The notes beneath the pieces were generated by a model that was not told where the DNA came from, ran no database searches, and saw only the letters and a program-made list of their open reading frames with translations. DNA of 64,000 bases from Dama dama (lineage: Eukaryota > Chordata > Mammalia > Artiodactyla > Cervidae), in the NCBI RefSeq assembly GCF_033118175.1, contig NC_083681.1, positions 16,138,001-16,202,000 of the forward strand. The letters run 5' to 3'. Made by a program: the position numbers and the translations under genes. Positions 33,766 through 45,309 of this stretch are shown here, one piece after another. Within the stretch, counting starts at the first letter, position 1. Each line of letters opens with the position of its first letter.

Positions 33766-35159
33766 GCGATAATTGATTTCTTTAGAATGTTTATCTCTCA
33801 GCTTAAGCTAATAAAGAAATAGCCTAGTTTTGTTCATCTCTCTGTTGTGTGTTTCATTGGTATGAGTCCATTCACCAGTCAGCGCTCCCCTGGTTGAACT
33901 GATCAAATGGACGCTGTGAGCTGGCCAGCCTAAGGATGAGCCTGGGGGCTTGACCATCCTGCCAAGGCCAGTCTTAACTGAAATAACACTGCAGTCCTTC
34001 CTCCAGTCTTCCTCCTTCTTTTTCTTCTGTTCCTCCTTCTTTTAACTACTGAGTCAACAGGCAGATGGCCACAGATAGAGATTTTTCATTTCATGATACA
34101 GTTTAATATGTACGATGCTGCTGTAAATGTTTTCCAGGATGCCTATTTATTGGATTATTTTATGAATCAATTTGCTGCCTGGGATGACTGCTTAGTGATG
34201 AAAGAGTTTAACTTTAAGGAGTCTCACAGACACATGGACAAAGGCATAGACCTATTCTTTCCCTCCATGCCAACAATAAGAGCTGTATTTTCCTTCCACG
34301 GGGGTTTTTGGCCACCTTTGCTGGCATGACATCACTAGCAAAGTAAGCCTAAATCACCTTTCTTGCTGTCAGCCTTCCTCACAAAACCAGACCCACCCCT
34401 GGAATGCTCTCTCTCCACATTCTCGCACACCTCCTCCTCTTTCCCTTATTACATAACCTTCCAGAACCCTGTGTGCTTCTTCCACCTCAGGCTAAGATGT
34501 CATCACCTCCAGCTTTGGATGCACTCTGTGTTTGGATGGACAGACTCCAAGCAGCATTTCATCAGCCCATGCTGTGCTCAGGACCGCCAAAGCTACGGCC
34601 CCTGCCAGTGACGCTCCTTAGGCTAATGGCCTGTGGGCTTCTGGGAAACCAAAGGGCAGGTGATGGCAAACAGCCATCAGAAGGCAGGAAACTCAGCTCT
34701 TTTTGTGCAAAACCATTAAGAAGAACATGAATCAAGTAGAAAGAGACTCAGAGGCTCTGGAAATACGGTTGTGTTCTCATCTGTATCTTTCAAGGAGCAA
34801 GAAATTGAAAGAGTTGGCTAGGATCCCAAATTCCCAAGTCTTTGACCTCTACTCTCTCAGGAACAGGAGGAAGAGATGAAGCAGGGACACAGAACAAATG
34901 CATTCTGTTACTCACCCTAAAGCTTTAGTCCAAGTTTTATGTTCTGACGCAATAAAGAGTAAGCCAATTCTTCTCTCTACATGACAGCACTTTATGAATT
35001 TAAAGGTGGTGATCCTGACTGCCCTGAGTCTGCTGATGAAAGTGTGGAGGTTGAATCAGGAATAAGGTCTGAGCTTCTTTGGCCAATCGATGAGTCAGTT
35101 AAATGTATGAGGTGTCTAGTAAGTTTATGGCATTACGTAGATGCCAAAGGGGATACAGA
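33766..35159. other. Unassigned sequence
   Basis: Includes a C/T-rich part at 34363-34620. Frames up to 108 codons occur (34404-34730) but carry no domain that I recognise and no supporting context. Confidence 0.4.
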
Positions 35160-35405
35160 ATCACAGCCAACACTTGTATAGTTCTTTCTTTGTGCCAACT
35201 GCTGTTCTAAAGGCTTAATCCACACAACTTTCTAATGAATGCACCATTGCGAATCCCGTTTTGCAGATGAGGAAACTGAGGCTCAGAAAGGGTAAGTAAC
35301 AAAATCCAAGGCCACATGCTAAGTCACAGAGGTAGGATTTACATCCAGGCATTCTGGCTCTCTACTATATGGTCTTCTCTGCTAAACAAATGCTGCCTCT
35401 TTATA
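35160..35405 (-). mobile_element. MIR SINE, nearly complete
   Basis: Reverse MIR: tgccaactgctgttctaaag, ttgcagatgaggaaactgag, gctcagaaagggtaagtaac, gccacatgctaagtcacag and ggcattctggctctct. One of the best-preserved MIRs here. Confidence 0.9.
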
Positions 35406-35737
35406 GAAAAAGTAAGAGATAAGAATTGTCCTCCTGGGATGTTACTCATGAAAGAATATTAAATATACATGTCTGTAGTCATATCTTCGGAGAGATCATG
35501 GTCTGGGCTGAAATGGATAAAGAAGATAAAGTATAAAGGAGCCAATCCTTGGAAATTTGTGCAGGATTTCAACAGGTGCAGAGGGAGGTGAAGGTTTAGG
35601 ATGTTTTTGGGTACTTTTAGAATTTCTGCCCCTACTAATTGCCAGTTGGGGTTATCAAGCCTTGTGACAATAAAAAGCTCCTCCATAGGTTTGCAAAAGC
35701 CTACGTGTTGAGAAGAGCTAAGTCACAAGTACTACAG
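35406..35737. other. Unassigned sequence
   Basis: Nothing recognised. Confidence 0.4.
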
Positions 35738-36165
35738 CTCAGGGCAGTAATCCTCATGTGTATCAGAGTCAGCAGGAGGGTTTGTTACAACACAGACTGA
35801 TGGGCCCTGCCTCTTGAGTTCCTCATTCAGTATGTCTGGGCTGGGGACTTCCCTGGTGGCTCAGTGGTAAAAGAATCTGCCTGCAGTGCAGGAGATGCAG
35901 GAGGCATGGGTTTGATCCCTGAGTTGGGAAGTTCTCCTGGAGGACAAAATGGCAACCTACTCCAATATGCTTGCCTGCAGAATCCCACGGACAGAGGATC
36001 TGTAGTGTCAGACAGACAGTCCATAGTGTCTCAAAGAGTCGGACACTGCTGAAGTGACGGACACATTCACACAGATCTGGGGTGAGACCCAAATATTTGA
36101 ATTTCTAACTAATTTCTAGGTGATGCCGAGAATGTGGGGACCTCACTTTGAGAACTGTTGGCCTT
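35738..36165 (-). mobile_element. MER5A (hAT-Charlie) DNA transposon, split by a SINE
   Basis: Left part: tcatgtgtatcagagtcag, aacacagactgatgggccct, cattcagtatgtctggg. Right part after the SINE: gaatttctaactaatttcta, ggtgatgccgagaatg, cactttgagaactg. This is MER5A in order, nonautonomous. Confidence 0.87.
35844..36075 (+). mobile_element. Bov-tA SINE inside MER5A
   Basis: acttccctggtggctcagtgg to gtctcaaagagtcggacac. Flanks tctgggctg (35835-35843) and tctggggtg (36076-36084) form a 9-bp duplication with one mismatch. Confidence 0.93.
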
Positions 36166-36284
36166 GAAGCAGAAGCCAGCAGCACATAAGAGTAAAGAGA
36201 CGGGTATGGGATGAGTGCAGTAGAAAATAAAAATGAAGAAATAGCATGACTGTCAAATAGTAACAGCCAATTCTAGTGGCAATT

Positions 36285-36465
36285 TATTTTGAGACAGTAC
36301 TGTGCAAAGCACTTGACATATGTTATTTCTCTTAATCCTTACCACAAATTGTAGATGCCATTATTTCCAGTTTACAAGCTGAGAAAACTTAAATATATTA
36401 GGAAAATTTCCAGGTCATATATCTATAACTTTAAATTCATATCCAGCTACTTCTAGGGTGCAACT
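36285..36465 (-). mobile_element. MIR SINE
   Basis: ctgtgcaaagcacttgacat, tgttatttctcttaatcctt, agtttacaagctgagaaaac and aaattcatatccagctac are reverse MIR. Confidence 0.82.
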
Positions 36466-36880
36466 AATGATGAGCCAATACTGCTGATCCATAACTCTGA
36501 GAGGTGTTTCAATGTGATGTGCTAGGAAGTACATATTCTTTCAAAGTTTCTAATTACTGATGTAGCAAGACAAATGTGATAATTAGGATAAATTATTCTG
36601 GTGGAATTGTGCAATGTTTAAAGTCTGAGAGGATGGCTGTAGATCTTTACAGAAATACAGGCATGATCAAAATTTCAGGACCAGCACTTTGAATCATTTC
36701 CTACCTATTTGCAAAGTGAGTGACATGTCAAATGCCACTATCAGGATTTTCATGAACGCTAAATTTCTTTTTATTTCATAGCTGATTTTAAAAACACAGA
36801 TTTTGAAATCAGAAGACTTTCACGTTGGATCTGTTGCTTATAATTTACTCATTTATTCAAAAATATTACTGAAATATTGC
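36466..36880. other. Unassigned sequence
   Basis: Nothing recognised. Confidence 0.4.
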
Positions 36881-37720
36881 TAAAAATGGCAATAACTTTT
36901 TCCTTTTGCAAACTTTAATTGGCCGTCTTTTTGTTTTGGGACAACTAACCAAATCTGGGTTAAACTTTTCTCGCTGACTGCTTTTTAAATCTCTTTGTCT
37001 ATGGTGTCTACAATTCCTTTAGGATATGTCTAGGTGTGGATTAATGCATAAATTTCTTGGATCTGAGCTGGTGTCTTTCTGAAAATACCCCATTCTTATT
37101 TCTTCAAACAGTGCTTCTTCCTCACTCACACTTTTATTCTCTTATGGAATTCTAATTACAGCAAGTTGAATATTTCAATTTTCTCTGCTTAGTTTATTAA
37201 TCTCTTTCATATTTTCAATATGTCCACTTCCGAAACAGTCTATGTAATTTATTTGGACCTATTTTTCTTTTACTAAGTTTCTCCTCACGTATTTCTAATC
37301 TGTTTTTTAATCCATTCATTGTTAAATTTCATTAAATTTATTGCCACATTAATTTTCAAATTATATTTCTTTCAGATCTGTCTTTTATAAATAGTCTTTT
37401 GTTTGTTACTTATGTTTTCACATTTCACTCTTTGAAATATAACAAACATTCTAATTTTATATCCAAAATCTGTAATTCTAGCATCTGGAATTTTCTGTAT
37501 GATTCAAGAATGTTATATTTTCAAGCTCTTACTCCTGGTTCTTTGTTTACCTGTGCATTTGCAATTTTTGGCTTTTATCTCATATCCCTTGGATTATTAT
37601 CTGAGAGAATTTTTTCAGGTCATGTTGAAATTAAAGTCCTTTATAAAAGACTTTATTTTGCTTTTTCTTATCATCTGGAGGAAGGCAGTAAAATCGAGAA
37701 CAATTTTACATAAAAATATC
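36880..37720 (-). mobile_element. Probable old L1/HAL1 5'-side text
   Basis: T-rich text (tgggacaactaaccaaatctg, tttctgtatgattcaagaat, cttggattattatctgagag, ttcaggtcatgttgaaatta) resembles reverse L1M or HAL1 upstream regions. Family uncertain; two overlapping short frames here have no domain. Confidence 0.45.
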
Positions 37721-37917
37721 TATTTGAATTTTTTTGTATTGCCCACAAAATTTTATCTTGGGCCAAAAAGCTGTTTTCGGACTGTCTTATAGTTCCACAT
37801 TCCTAAGAGGAATTTTTTTCCTTTACACTTAGTGCCAAAGTGAAGAAAAATGTTTCCTTGCTGTCTACTTCTAAGAGGAAACTGCATTCCGATGAAGTCT
37901 CAACTCTATATGTAGGC

Positions 37918-38470
37918 CTAAATTAAAAGACGCTTACCCCTTGGAAGGAAAGTTATGACCAACCTAGAGAGCATATTAAAAAGCAGAGACATTACTTTGC
38001 CAACAACGGTGTGTCTGGTCAAGGCTATGGTTTTTCCAGGGGTCATGTATGGATGTGAGAGTTGGACTGTGAAGAAAGCTGAACACTGAAGAATTGATGC
38101 TTTTGAACTGTGGTGTTGGAGAAGACTCTTGAGAGTCCCTTGGACTGCAAGGAGATCCAACCAGTCCATCCTGAAGGAGATCAGTCCTGGGTGTTCACTG
38201 GAAGGACTGATGCTGAAGCTGAAACTCCAATACTTTGGCCACCTCATGCGAAGAGCTGACTCATTTGAAAAGACCCTGATGCTTGGAAAGATTGAAGGCA
38301 GGAGGAGAAGGGGACGACAGAGGATGAGGTGGTTGGATGGAATTACCGACTCGATGGACATGAGTTTAAGTAAACTCTGGGAGTTGGTGATGGACAGAGA
38401 GGCCTGGTGTGCTGTGGTTCATGGGGTCACAAAGAGTCAGACATGACTGAGCGACTGAACTGAACTGAAC
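37918..38470 (+). mobile_element. BovB LINE 3' fragment
   Basis: Begins taaattaaaagacgcttacc and ends ctgaactgaactgaac. It keeps the ORF C-terminus: a 105-codon frame at 38129-38446 with RSNQSILKEISPGCSLEG, LQYFGHLMRRADSFEKT and RRRRGRQRMRWLDG up to GVTKSQT. No RT motif remains. Confidence 0.94.
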
Positions 38471-38935
38471 CATTAGACGTGTTACTTTAGCTGTGTTCTA
38501 GGGTTCATCACTTTCCTCTGTGCGTTATATGGTCTAACAACGTATGTTCAAGTTCACCAGTGTTCAACAGATTCTCTTAGGGCCAAAGCTGGATTTTGCA
38601 CTTACTTGTCTTCTACCTATCCATATACTTTGCTTTCTTGCCAGTATTGTGATGCAATTAAAATGTTCTAAATGCACACACACACACACACACACCCCAA
38701 CATCTTAGCCATTTTTATCACAGAAGTTGTTCAGGATATCTGATTATCTAGTCTAATACATTGCAGAAAATGCAAACCTCAAGTTAAACTGAAAACATAT
38801 TGCAAATTTTATCATAAAATGAGAAAAGGCAATGATTTTCACTGAAAGACATCATTAGGTAAAAATGGTAAGTGAACTACCTGAAAATGGAAATAATATA
38901 TATTTTATTTGGATCTTTAGAGGTTCCTCTTATGT
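38471..38935. other. Unassigned sequence with a CA microsatellite
   Basis: Only the (CA)n run at 38675-38695 is notable. Confidence 0.45.
38675..38695 (+). repeat. (CA)n microsatellite
   Basis: About ten CA units. Confidence 0.92.
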
Positions 38936-38948
38936 CCAAGACATAATA

Positions 38949-39156
38949 TTTGTTGTTGTTTAGTCACTAAGTTGTGTCTGACTCTTTTTTGAGCCTATGG
39001 ACTGTAGTCACCAGGCTCTTTTGTTCATGATTTTCCAGGCCAGGATACTGGAGTGGGTTGCCATTTCCTTCTCCAGGGGATCATCCTAACTCAGGGGTTG
39101 AACCCACATCTCCTGCATTATAGGCAGATTCTTTACCTCTGAACTGCCAGGGAAGC
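38949..39156 (-). mobile_element. Bov-tA SINE with 13-bp target duplication
   Basis: Reverse SINE from ttgttgttgtttagtcac to tgaactgccagggaagc. The 13 bp ccaagacataata occurs at 38936-38948 and 39157-39169; the first C bases may belong to the element. Confidence 0.95.
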
Positions 39157-39216
39157 CCAAGACATAATAAGAGTTCCATAAATAACAAATGAATAAAATA
39201 AACATTTATGTTGCAT

Positions 39217-39238
39217 GCTGCTGCTGCTGCTGCTGCTA
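39217..39238 (+). repeat. (GCT)n microsatellite at SINE end
   Basis: Seven GCT units at the end of the Bov-A copy. Confidence 0.9.
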
Positions 39239-39354
39239 AGTCTCTTCAGTCGTGTCCGACTCTGTGCGACCCCATAGATGGCAGCTCACCAGGCTCCCCC
39301 GTCCCTGGTATTCTCCAGGCAACAGTACTGGAGTGGGTTGCCATTGCCTTTTCC
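39217..39354 (-). mobile_element. Bov-A-type SINE monomer
   Basis: (CTG)n start, then gtcgtgtccgactctgtgcg, ccccatagatggcagctcac and tggagtgggttgccattgcc: the Bov-A body without the tRNA head. Flanks ttatgttgcat (39206-39216) and ttatattgcat (39355-39365) make an 11-bp duplication with one mismatch. Confidence 0.93.
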
Positions 39355-39448
39355 TTATATTGCATAGGAGGCTTCAAATAATTTGATCAATATAACACAT
39401 TATTAAATGTACATATACCTAACTGGTTCCTAAATATTCAGACACCAA

Positions 39449-39553
39449 TATATACATATATTGCATATGTCGTATGTATATAATGCATATTATATGTATA
39501 AAAATATGCAAATGCATATACATCTATACATACATCTCTTTCTATATATATGT
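39449..39553. repeat. A/T-rich alternating low-complexity region
   Basis: Purine-pyrimidine alternation such as atatgtcgtatgtatataat and atatgcaaatgcatatac. Confidence 0.8.
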
Positions 39554-40044
39554 CTCACATTTACTTTACTAAGTGGTTCTACCATTCTACCATAGTCACA
39601 GTTATTGGTAAGTTTTGCATACCTCTGATAAGCTAGCTGGCAGTTCATATTAACAGGCAGGAACATATTTCAGCAAATTTGATAAGAGCTAACACATTTC
39701 AGGTTTTGAATTCAAAACATGTCCGTCTAGATGGTGATCCATTTACATGTGTAAAAAATGTACATGGCTCTGCTTCTGAGCTCAGAGAAGAGCGGCTATT
39801 GAACACAGAATCAGCAAGTAGGACTGGGACAAGGAGGGTCCCTGCCAAAGCTATTCCTCTTACAACTAGCAGCTCTTCAAAACCCGACAGAAAAGAGAGG
39901 TATGGAAACAGTAAGAGTTTTACATTTCTGTCAGCTCAGGTTCTGAAGTATATAGCTAATTCTGACTGGCTGGCAATATGTGGTGTAGCTAACTAACAAT
40001 TGCTTTGCGATCAGGAACTGTTTCATCTCTTTAAAAGGAGTTAA
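39554..40044. other. Unassigned sequence
   Basis: Contains a 105-codon open frame (39679-39996) without any domain or gene context; most likely chance. Confidence 0.4.
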
Positions 40045-40200
40045 ACAAAACTAGTTTCAAATCCGGCATTGTCACTTTTTTGTCAGCAAGCCTCTGTTTC
40101 ATCAACTGGGAAATGCAAATAATAACACGTATAAGATTTTAAAAAAGCCTTGCACAGTGCCTTATATATAAACATACAATAAAATTTTGCTGTTAGTAAC
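40045..40200 (+). mobile_element. MIR SINE
   Basis: agtttcaaatccggcattgt, gcaagcctctgtttcatcaa, ctgggaaatgcaaataata and ccttgcacagtgcctta. Confidence 0.8.
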
Positions 40201-41283
40201 TGGTGCTGCTTTCCTTCTCAATGAAGCCTAGTGTAGTGAGTTTTTTGCACAGTAGGACAAATTAACTTAAAAAACCAGCTATCTTCACTTAAGTGTCTGC
40301 CCACATTTCTGTGCCTTTGGCTTTCAGCATAGTGAAAAAAAAAAAAAAAGAAAGAAACAGGAATCAGGGTGATTCTTTGTTCAGCGAAAACAAAGCCATA
40401 TAGAGACCTACTCACTTCCACTGTTAAAGAACTTGTGAAGAGGTTTTTCAAAGAAGGAGGCAAGCGTTTGTTCCTTGCCAAAAGGTAAAAAAGTCCCCAG
40501 CACCTGACACCAGCTTCTCCTTGGAACCAGCAGCCTCCACTCTGCTCTGCTTTGGCAAAGCTTGTGTACTTCCATTGACTCAATCTGCTGACACACAGCT
40601 CTGATGCCCCTGCAGCCGCTACCCACGTAATCTCTCTCAAGGAGTACTATGTATTCTTGCCAACCTCTGCAAAGAGATTAGAGATAAAGACTGATTTTCT
40701 GGAAGACCTGCTTTGGGGCCTTGGTGAGGGTCCCTTCAATTATTTCCTATGTTTGTTTGAGGAACTCCCACCTGGCCCCTAACAATTCAGCTTGTTCTCA
40801 GAAAGAAATACGGAGTCCTAAAAGGAGCCTTTCCTTCTGATTCAAGGAAGCTCTGCAAAACTGGCGCAGGTTGTCAAATAGCAAGCAGAGGGATATTTCT
40901 ATGGCGAGGGTTAGGGAGGGACAGAGGTTTTGTGGTCAGAACACAGAACCATTAATAGAGCTGCAGAATGTCTTTCAAAACCCACCATCTCCTTCTCCCT
41001 CTCACTTTACAACTTGATTTGTGACTGTAAGCTAATTACTTAGAGGTCCTGAACTTCAAGTTCTCCTCTGTTGATTGAAAGCAAGATACTTTGCAGGGGC
41101 ATTTTGGTTTTCCTGCTAGATACATTCATGTCATGCGCCTTGCTTAGTCTATCGGATGGGCTTTTGCTGCATTCACTTTTCGAGCTTCCTTCCGATACAG
41201 CTGAGTGACTGAACAACAGCAAAACCCTTATATCCAAAAGAGCGGTTATGAAGTGAGCTGCTTACTCAAGAGTGTGTTGTCAG
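40201..41283. other. Unassigned, relatively G/C-richer unique block
   Basis: About 1 kb without recognised repeats. The longest non-repeat frame of the window (40640-40218, minus, 140 codons) lies here, but it runs through a 15-base A/T homopolymer giving a phenylalanine run, and shows no domain. I do not call a gene. Confidence 0.45.
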
Positions 41284-41285
41284 CT

Positions 41286-41487
41286 TGGTGACTTAGTTGT
41301 ACCCGACTCTTTGCGACCCCACTGACTGCAGCTCCCCAGGCTCCCCGGTCCATGGGATTCTCCAGGCAAGGATACTGGAGTGGGTTGCCATGCCCGCCTC
41401 CAGGGGATCGTCCCAACCCAGAGATCAAACCCGGGTCTCCCACATTGCAGGCAGATTCTTTACTGTCTGAGCCACCAGAGAAACTCG
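41286..41487 (-). mobile_element. Bov-tA SINE
   Basis: Reverse SINE from ttggtgacttagttgtaccc to tgagccaccagagaaactc, full length. Confidence 0.94.
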
Positions 41488-41920
41488 CTTAATTAGAGGG
41501 GGACCTTTAATAGTGTTGTGTAGAGAATAGGGTGGCATCCATGATTCTGCCCAATGGGTGAAACTGTTTTGAACTACATCTTCAATTACAAGTATGAAAT
41601 AACTCTTTCAGCAAGAATAGAATAAAATAAAACTATTCTTCTCACTGTTTTACTGGAGTAGGAGGCGGTACTCAGATGAAGAATCCAGTGTCACCAGGGC
41701 AAACTAGGGTCAAGGACACTTGACTTGCTGACTTGTCTATTTTCTAGTTATGAGAAGTTGAATACTCAACTTGTCTAGTCCCATGCCCTTGTTTTTAAAT
41801 GCCTTATTGTACTAGCTGGGACATCCAGTACAATGTTGAATAGAAATTGTGAAAGCAAGTATCTTTTGCCTCATTCCCAAATTTAGGAAGAAAGGATTTT
41901 GAATACATCTTTTATCATAT

Positions 41921-42095
41921 TGGGCTGCCCTGGTGGCTCAGACAGGAAAGAATCCACCTGCAGTGTGGGAGACCTGGGTTTGATCCCTGGGTTGGGAAGA
42001 TCATTTGAAGGAGGGCATAGCAACCCACTCCAGTATCCTTGCCTAGAGAATCCCCATGGACAGAGGAACCTGGCAGGCTACAGTCCTTGTGGTAT
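41921..42095 (+). mobile_element. Bov-tA SINE, 3'-shortened
   Basis: gggctgccctggtggctcag to ggcaggctacagtccttgtgg; the agagtcggacacg tail block is missing. Confidence 0.93.
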
Positions 42096-43076
42096 TTCCC
42101 TTCCATTTCTTGTTTCCTGAGAATGAATGATAAATTTTGTTAAATACTCTTTATGCATTTATTGATATGATTACTTAGTTTTTCTTTTTAGTTTATTAAT
42201 AAGGAAATATGTTGATGAACATTGAGTATTAAGCAACCTTGCATTTCTAGGATACACTTCAGTTGGTCAAATGTATTTCATTTTGTATATTGGTAGATTT
42301 GATTTGCTACCATTTTTGCTAAGGATGTTTGTATTTATATTTATGAGATGCATTGATTTGTTTCCCCTTCTTAGAGTTTCTATGGCTGGTATCAATGTAA
42401 TGCTTTTATTTTCTGCAAAAGTTTGTATAGAGGTGGTATTATTTCTTCCTTAAATGTTTGGTAGAATTTATAATCTCCAGTGCTGCCACCTAGGACCTAA
42501 TGTTTTCTTTGTTAGAAAAGTTATTAAATTGCATTTTCTTTAATATATATGCTACTATTGAGATAATCTGTTTTATCTTGAATGAATTTTGGAAATTTTG
42601 ACTTTCAAGAAAATTTCCATTTCAGGGGCCAGATATATTGGTGTAAAGCTGTTCATAATATAATATCTATTTGTTTTAATTTTAATGCATCTAGATTTGT
42701 GGCAATGCCCCTGTTTCATTCCTGATTCTGATGGTTTGTATTATTTCTTTTTTCTCCTGATGAATATCACTAGAAATTTACCAATATTACTGACCTATTT
42801 AAGGAACTAGATTTTTGTGTTAATTTTCTCTCTTTTTTGATTTCTTTAATGTTTGCTTGTATCTTTAATCTCACTTTATGTTATTTTTTTCTTTTTCAAA
42901 TTTCTTACCATGGAAGCTTAGATTAGTGGTTTAAGATCATTCTTGGTTTCTAATATAAGTACTTAAAGTTACAAATTTCACTCTAAGCACCTTATTGATT
43001 TTTTGTGGAGTTTTAATCTTAATTGAATCCAAGATATTTAAAAATTTCCTTTGTCATTTTTTGTTTGACCTGTAAC

Positions 43077-43165
43077 AGAATCCCATGGACAGAGGAACCT
43101 GGCAGGCTACAGTCTATAGGTTTGCAAAGAGTCAGACATGACTGAAGCAACTTAGCATGTAGGCA
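43077..43165 (+). mobile_element. Bov-tA SINE 3' fragment
   Basis: cagaatcccatggacagagg to gtcagacatgactgaagc; the head and most of the body are missing. Confidence 0.88.
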
Positions 43166-43180
43166 TAAGTTATTTGGATG

Positions 43181-43905
43181 TGTGAAGTGAAAGAAAAGAG
43201 TGAAAAAGTTGGCTAAAAACTCAACATTCAGAAAACTAAGATCATGGCATCTGGTCCCATCACTTCATGGCAAACAGATGGGGAAACAATGGAAATAGTG
43301 AGAGACTTTGTTTTCTTGGGCTCCAAAATCACTGCAGATGGTGACTGCAGCCATGAAATTAAAAGACACTTTCTCCTTGGAAGAAAAGTTGTGACCAACC
43401 TAGAGAGCAGATTAAAAAGCAGACATTACTTTGCAACAAAGGTCCATCTAGTCAAAGCTATGGTGTTTCCAATAGTCATGTATGGATGTGAGAGGTGGAC
43501 TATAAAGAAAGCTGAGTGCAGAAGAATTGATGCTTTTGAACTGTGGTGTTGGAGAAGGCTCTTTAGAGTCCCTTGGAGTGCAAGGAGATCCAGCCAGTCC
43601 ATCCTAAAAGGAAATTAGTCCTGAATATTCATTGGAACGACTGTTGCTGAAGCTCAAACTCCAATACTTTGGCCACCTGATGTGAAGAGCTGACTCATTT
43701 GAAAAGACCCTGATGCTGGGAAAGACTGAGGGCAGGAGGAGAAGGGACGACAGAGGATGAGATGGTTGGATGGCATCACTGACTCCACAGACATGAATCT
43801 GAGCAAGCTCCAGGAGTTAGTGATAGACAGGGAAGCCTGGTGTGCTGCAGTTCATGAGGTCTCAAAGAGTCGGACACAACTGAGTGACTGAACCTACTGA
43901 CTAAT
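43181..43905 (+). mobile_element. BovB LINE 3' fragment
   Basis: Begins gaagtgaaagaaaagagtg (after the RT core) and ends cacaactgagtgactgaac. A 124-codon frame at 43244-43618 keeps ITSWQTDGETMEIVRDFVF, DGDCSHEIKRHFLLGRK and FELWCWRRLFRV. No YADD motif. Confidence 0.93.
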
Positions 43906-44094
43906 GACTCTATGACAAACTGACACCTCAACACTATAAAATATGCTTCATAATGACCTTGATGGAGAGTAGGAAATACAGTTACACAAGCTTTGTTGTG
44001 TTTAGTGTTTTTATGATTTTTTCCCCATTTTTTTCCTTTTAAACTCTATTTTATACTTGTAACAGTATTTAGTTGGGTCTTGCTTTTTAATCCA

Positions 44095-44232
44095 ACATAA
44101 CAATAAATTATTGTTACATTTTACAATTAAATTGTTAACAATTAAAATTATTTCCAATTTTGCAATTGTAAATTAAAATTTTAATTTTGCAATTAAATTA
44201 TTTAATATAATTATTAATTTTAATATAACTAT
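44095..44232. repeat. A/T-rich palindromic cluster
   Basis: Perfect palindromes aattgttaacaatt (44130-44143) and aaattaaaattttaattt (44170-44187), plus a direct repeat aattttgcaatt (44156-44167, 44184-44195). It lies within the old L1. Confidence 0.85.
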
Positions 44233-44622
44233 CACTAGGTCTAGGATTTAAATCTATAGTCTTGTTATTTGTTTTCCGTTTATTCTGTTTTATTAGTTTT
44301 TGGTTTTAAGTAATATTTTATGACTACTTTCTAACTGCACTTATAACTTTCCCAGCCAAATCCCTTTGTTTTATTTATGTACTTATTTAATTTTAGTATT
44401 TGCTCTATGGTTTACAAAATATATCTCCAATTTGCCAGAGTCTACCTTTAAGTAATATTATATCACCTCGTGTATAGTCTGAGACTCTTATAGCAGTGTG
44501 CTTCCATTTTCACTGTCCCTTTCCTTTGTGCTGTTTCTGTTATACAGTTTACATGTTATAAATTCAATAATATATTACTATTATCACTTCTACTTAAACA
44601 AAATTCTTCTAAAGAAATTTTA

Positions 44623-45155
44623 TTTTATTTATTTTTATTTATTTATTTATTTTTATTAGTTGGAGACTAATTACTTCACAACATTTCAGTGGGTTTTGTC
44701 ATACATTGATATGAATCAGCCATAGAGTTACACGTATTCCCCATCCCGATCCCCCCTCCCACCTCCCTCTCCACCCGATTCCTCTGGGTCTTCCCAGTGC
44801 ACCAGGCCCGAGCACTTGTCTCATGCATCCCACCTGGGCTGGTGATCTGTTTCACCATAGATAATATACATGCTGTTCTTTTGAAACATCCCACCCTCAC
44901 CTTCTCCCACAGAGTTCAAAAGTCTGTTCTGTATTTCTGTGTCTCTTTTTCTGTTTTGCATATAGGGTTATCGTTACCATCTTTCTAAATTCCATATATA
45001 TGTGTTAGTATGCTGTAATGTTCTTTATCTTTCTGGCTTACTTCACTCTGTATAATGGGCTCCAGTTTCATCCATCTCATTAGAACTGATTCAAATGAAT
45101 TCTTTTTAACGGCTGAGTAATATTCCATGGTGTATATGTACCACAGCTTCCTTAT
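44623..45155 (-). mobile_element. Ruminant L1 3' end with 13-bp target duplication
   Basis: Poly-T/(TTTA)n start, then attagttggagactaattac, the C-rich gatcccccctcccacctcc and ggctgagtaatattccatgg. Flanked by taaagaaatttta at 44610-44622 and 45156-45168. Confidence 0.93.
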
Positions 45156-45309
45156 TAAAGAAATTTTAAAATGGGAAGGAATACCATATATTTACCCATA
45201 AGTTTATCATTTCCAATGTTCTTCTGTTTTTGTGAGGGTCAAAGTTAGCATCTAATATCAATTTCTTTATGCGTGAAGAACTTCCTTTAATGTTTCTTAT
45301 AATGCATAT

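Noticed and set aside
34404..34730. 108-codon open frame overlapping another frame at 34363-34611
   Set aside because: Two overlapping frames without domains in C/T-rich sequence point to chance openness.
39679..39996. 105-codon open frame on the plus strand
   Set aside because: Low-information composition, no recognisable domain and no supporting neighbours.
40218..40640. 140-codon open frame on the minus strand in non-repeat DNA
   Set aside because: It passes through an A/T homopolymer (phenylalanine run), has no domain, no splice or promoter context, and is of a length expected by chance in 64 kb.
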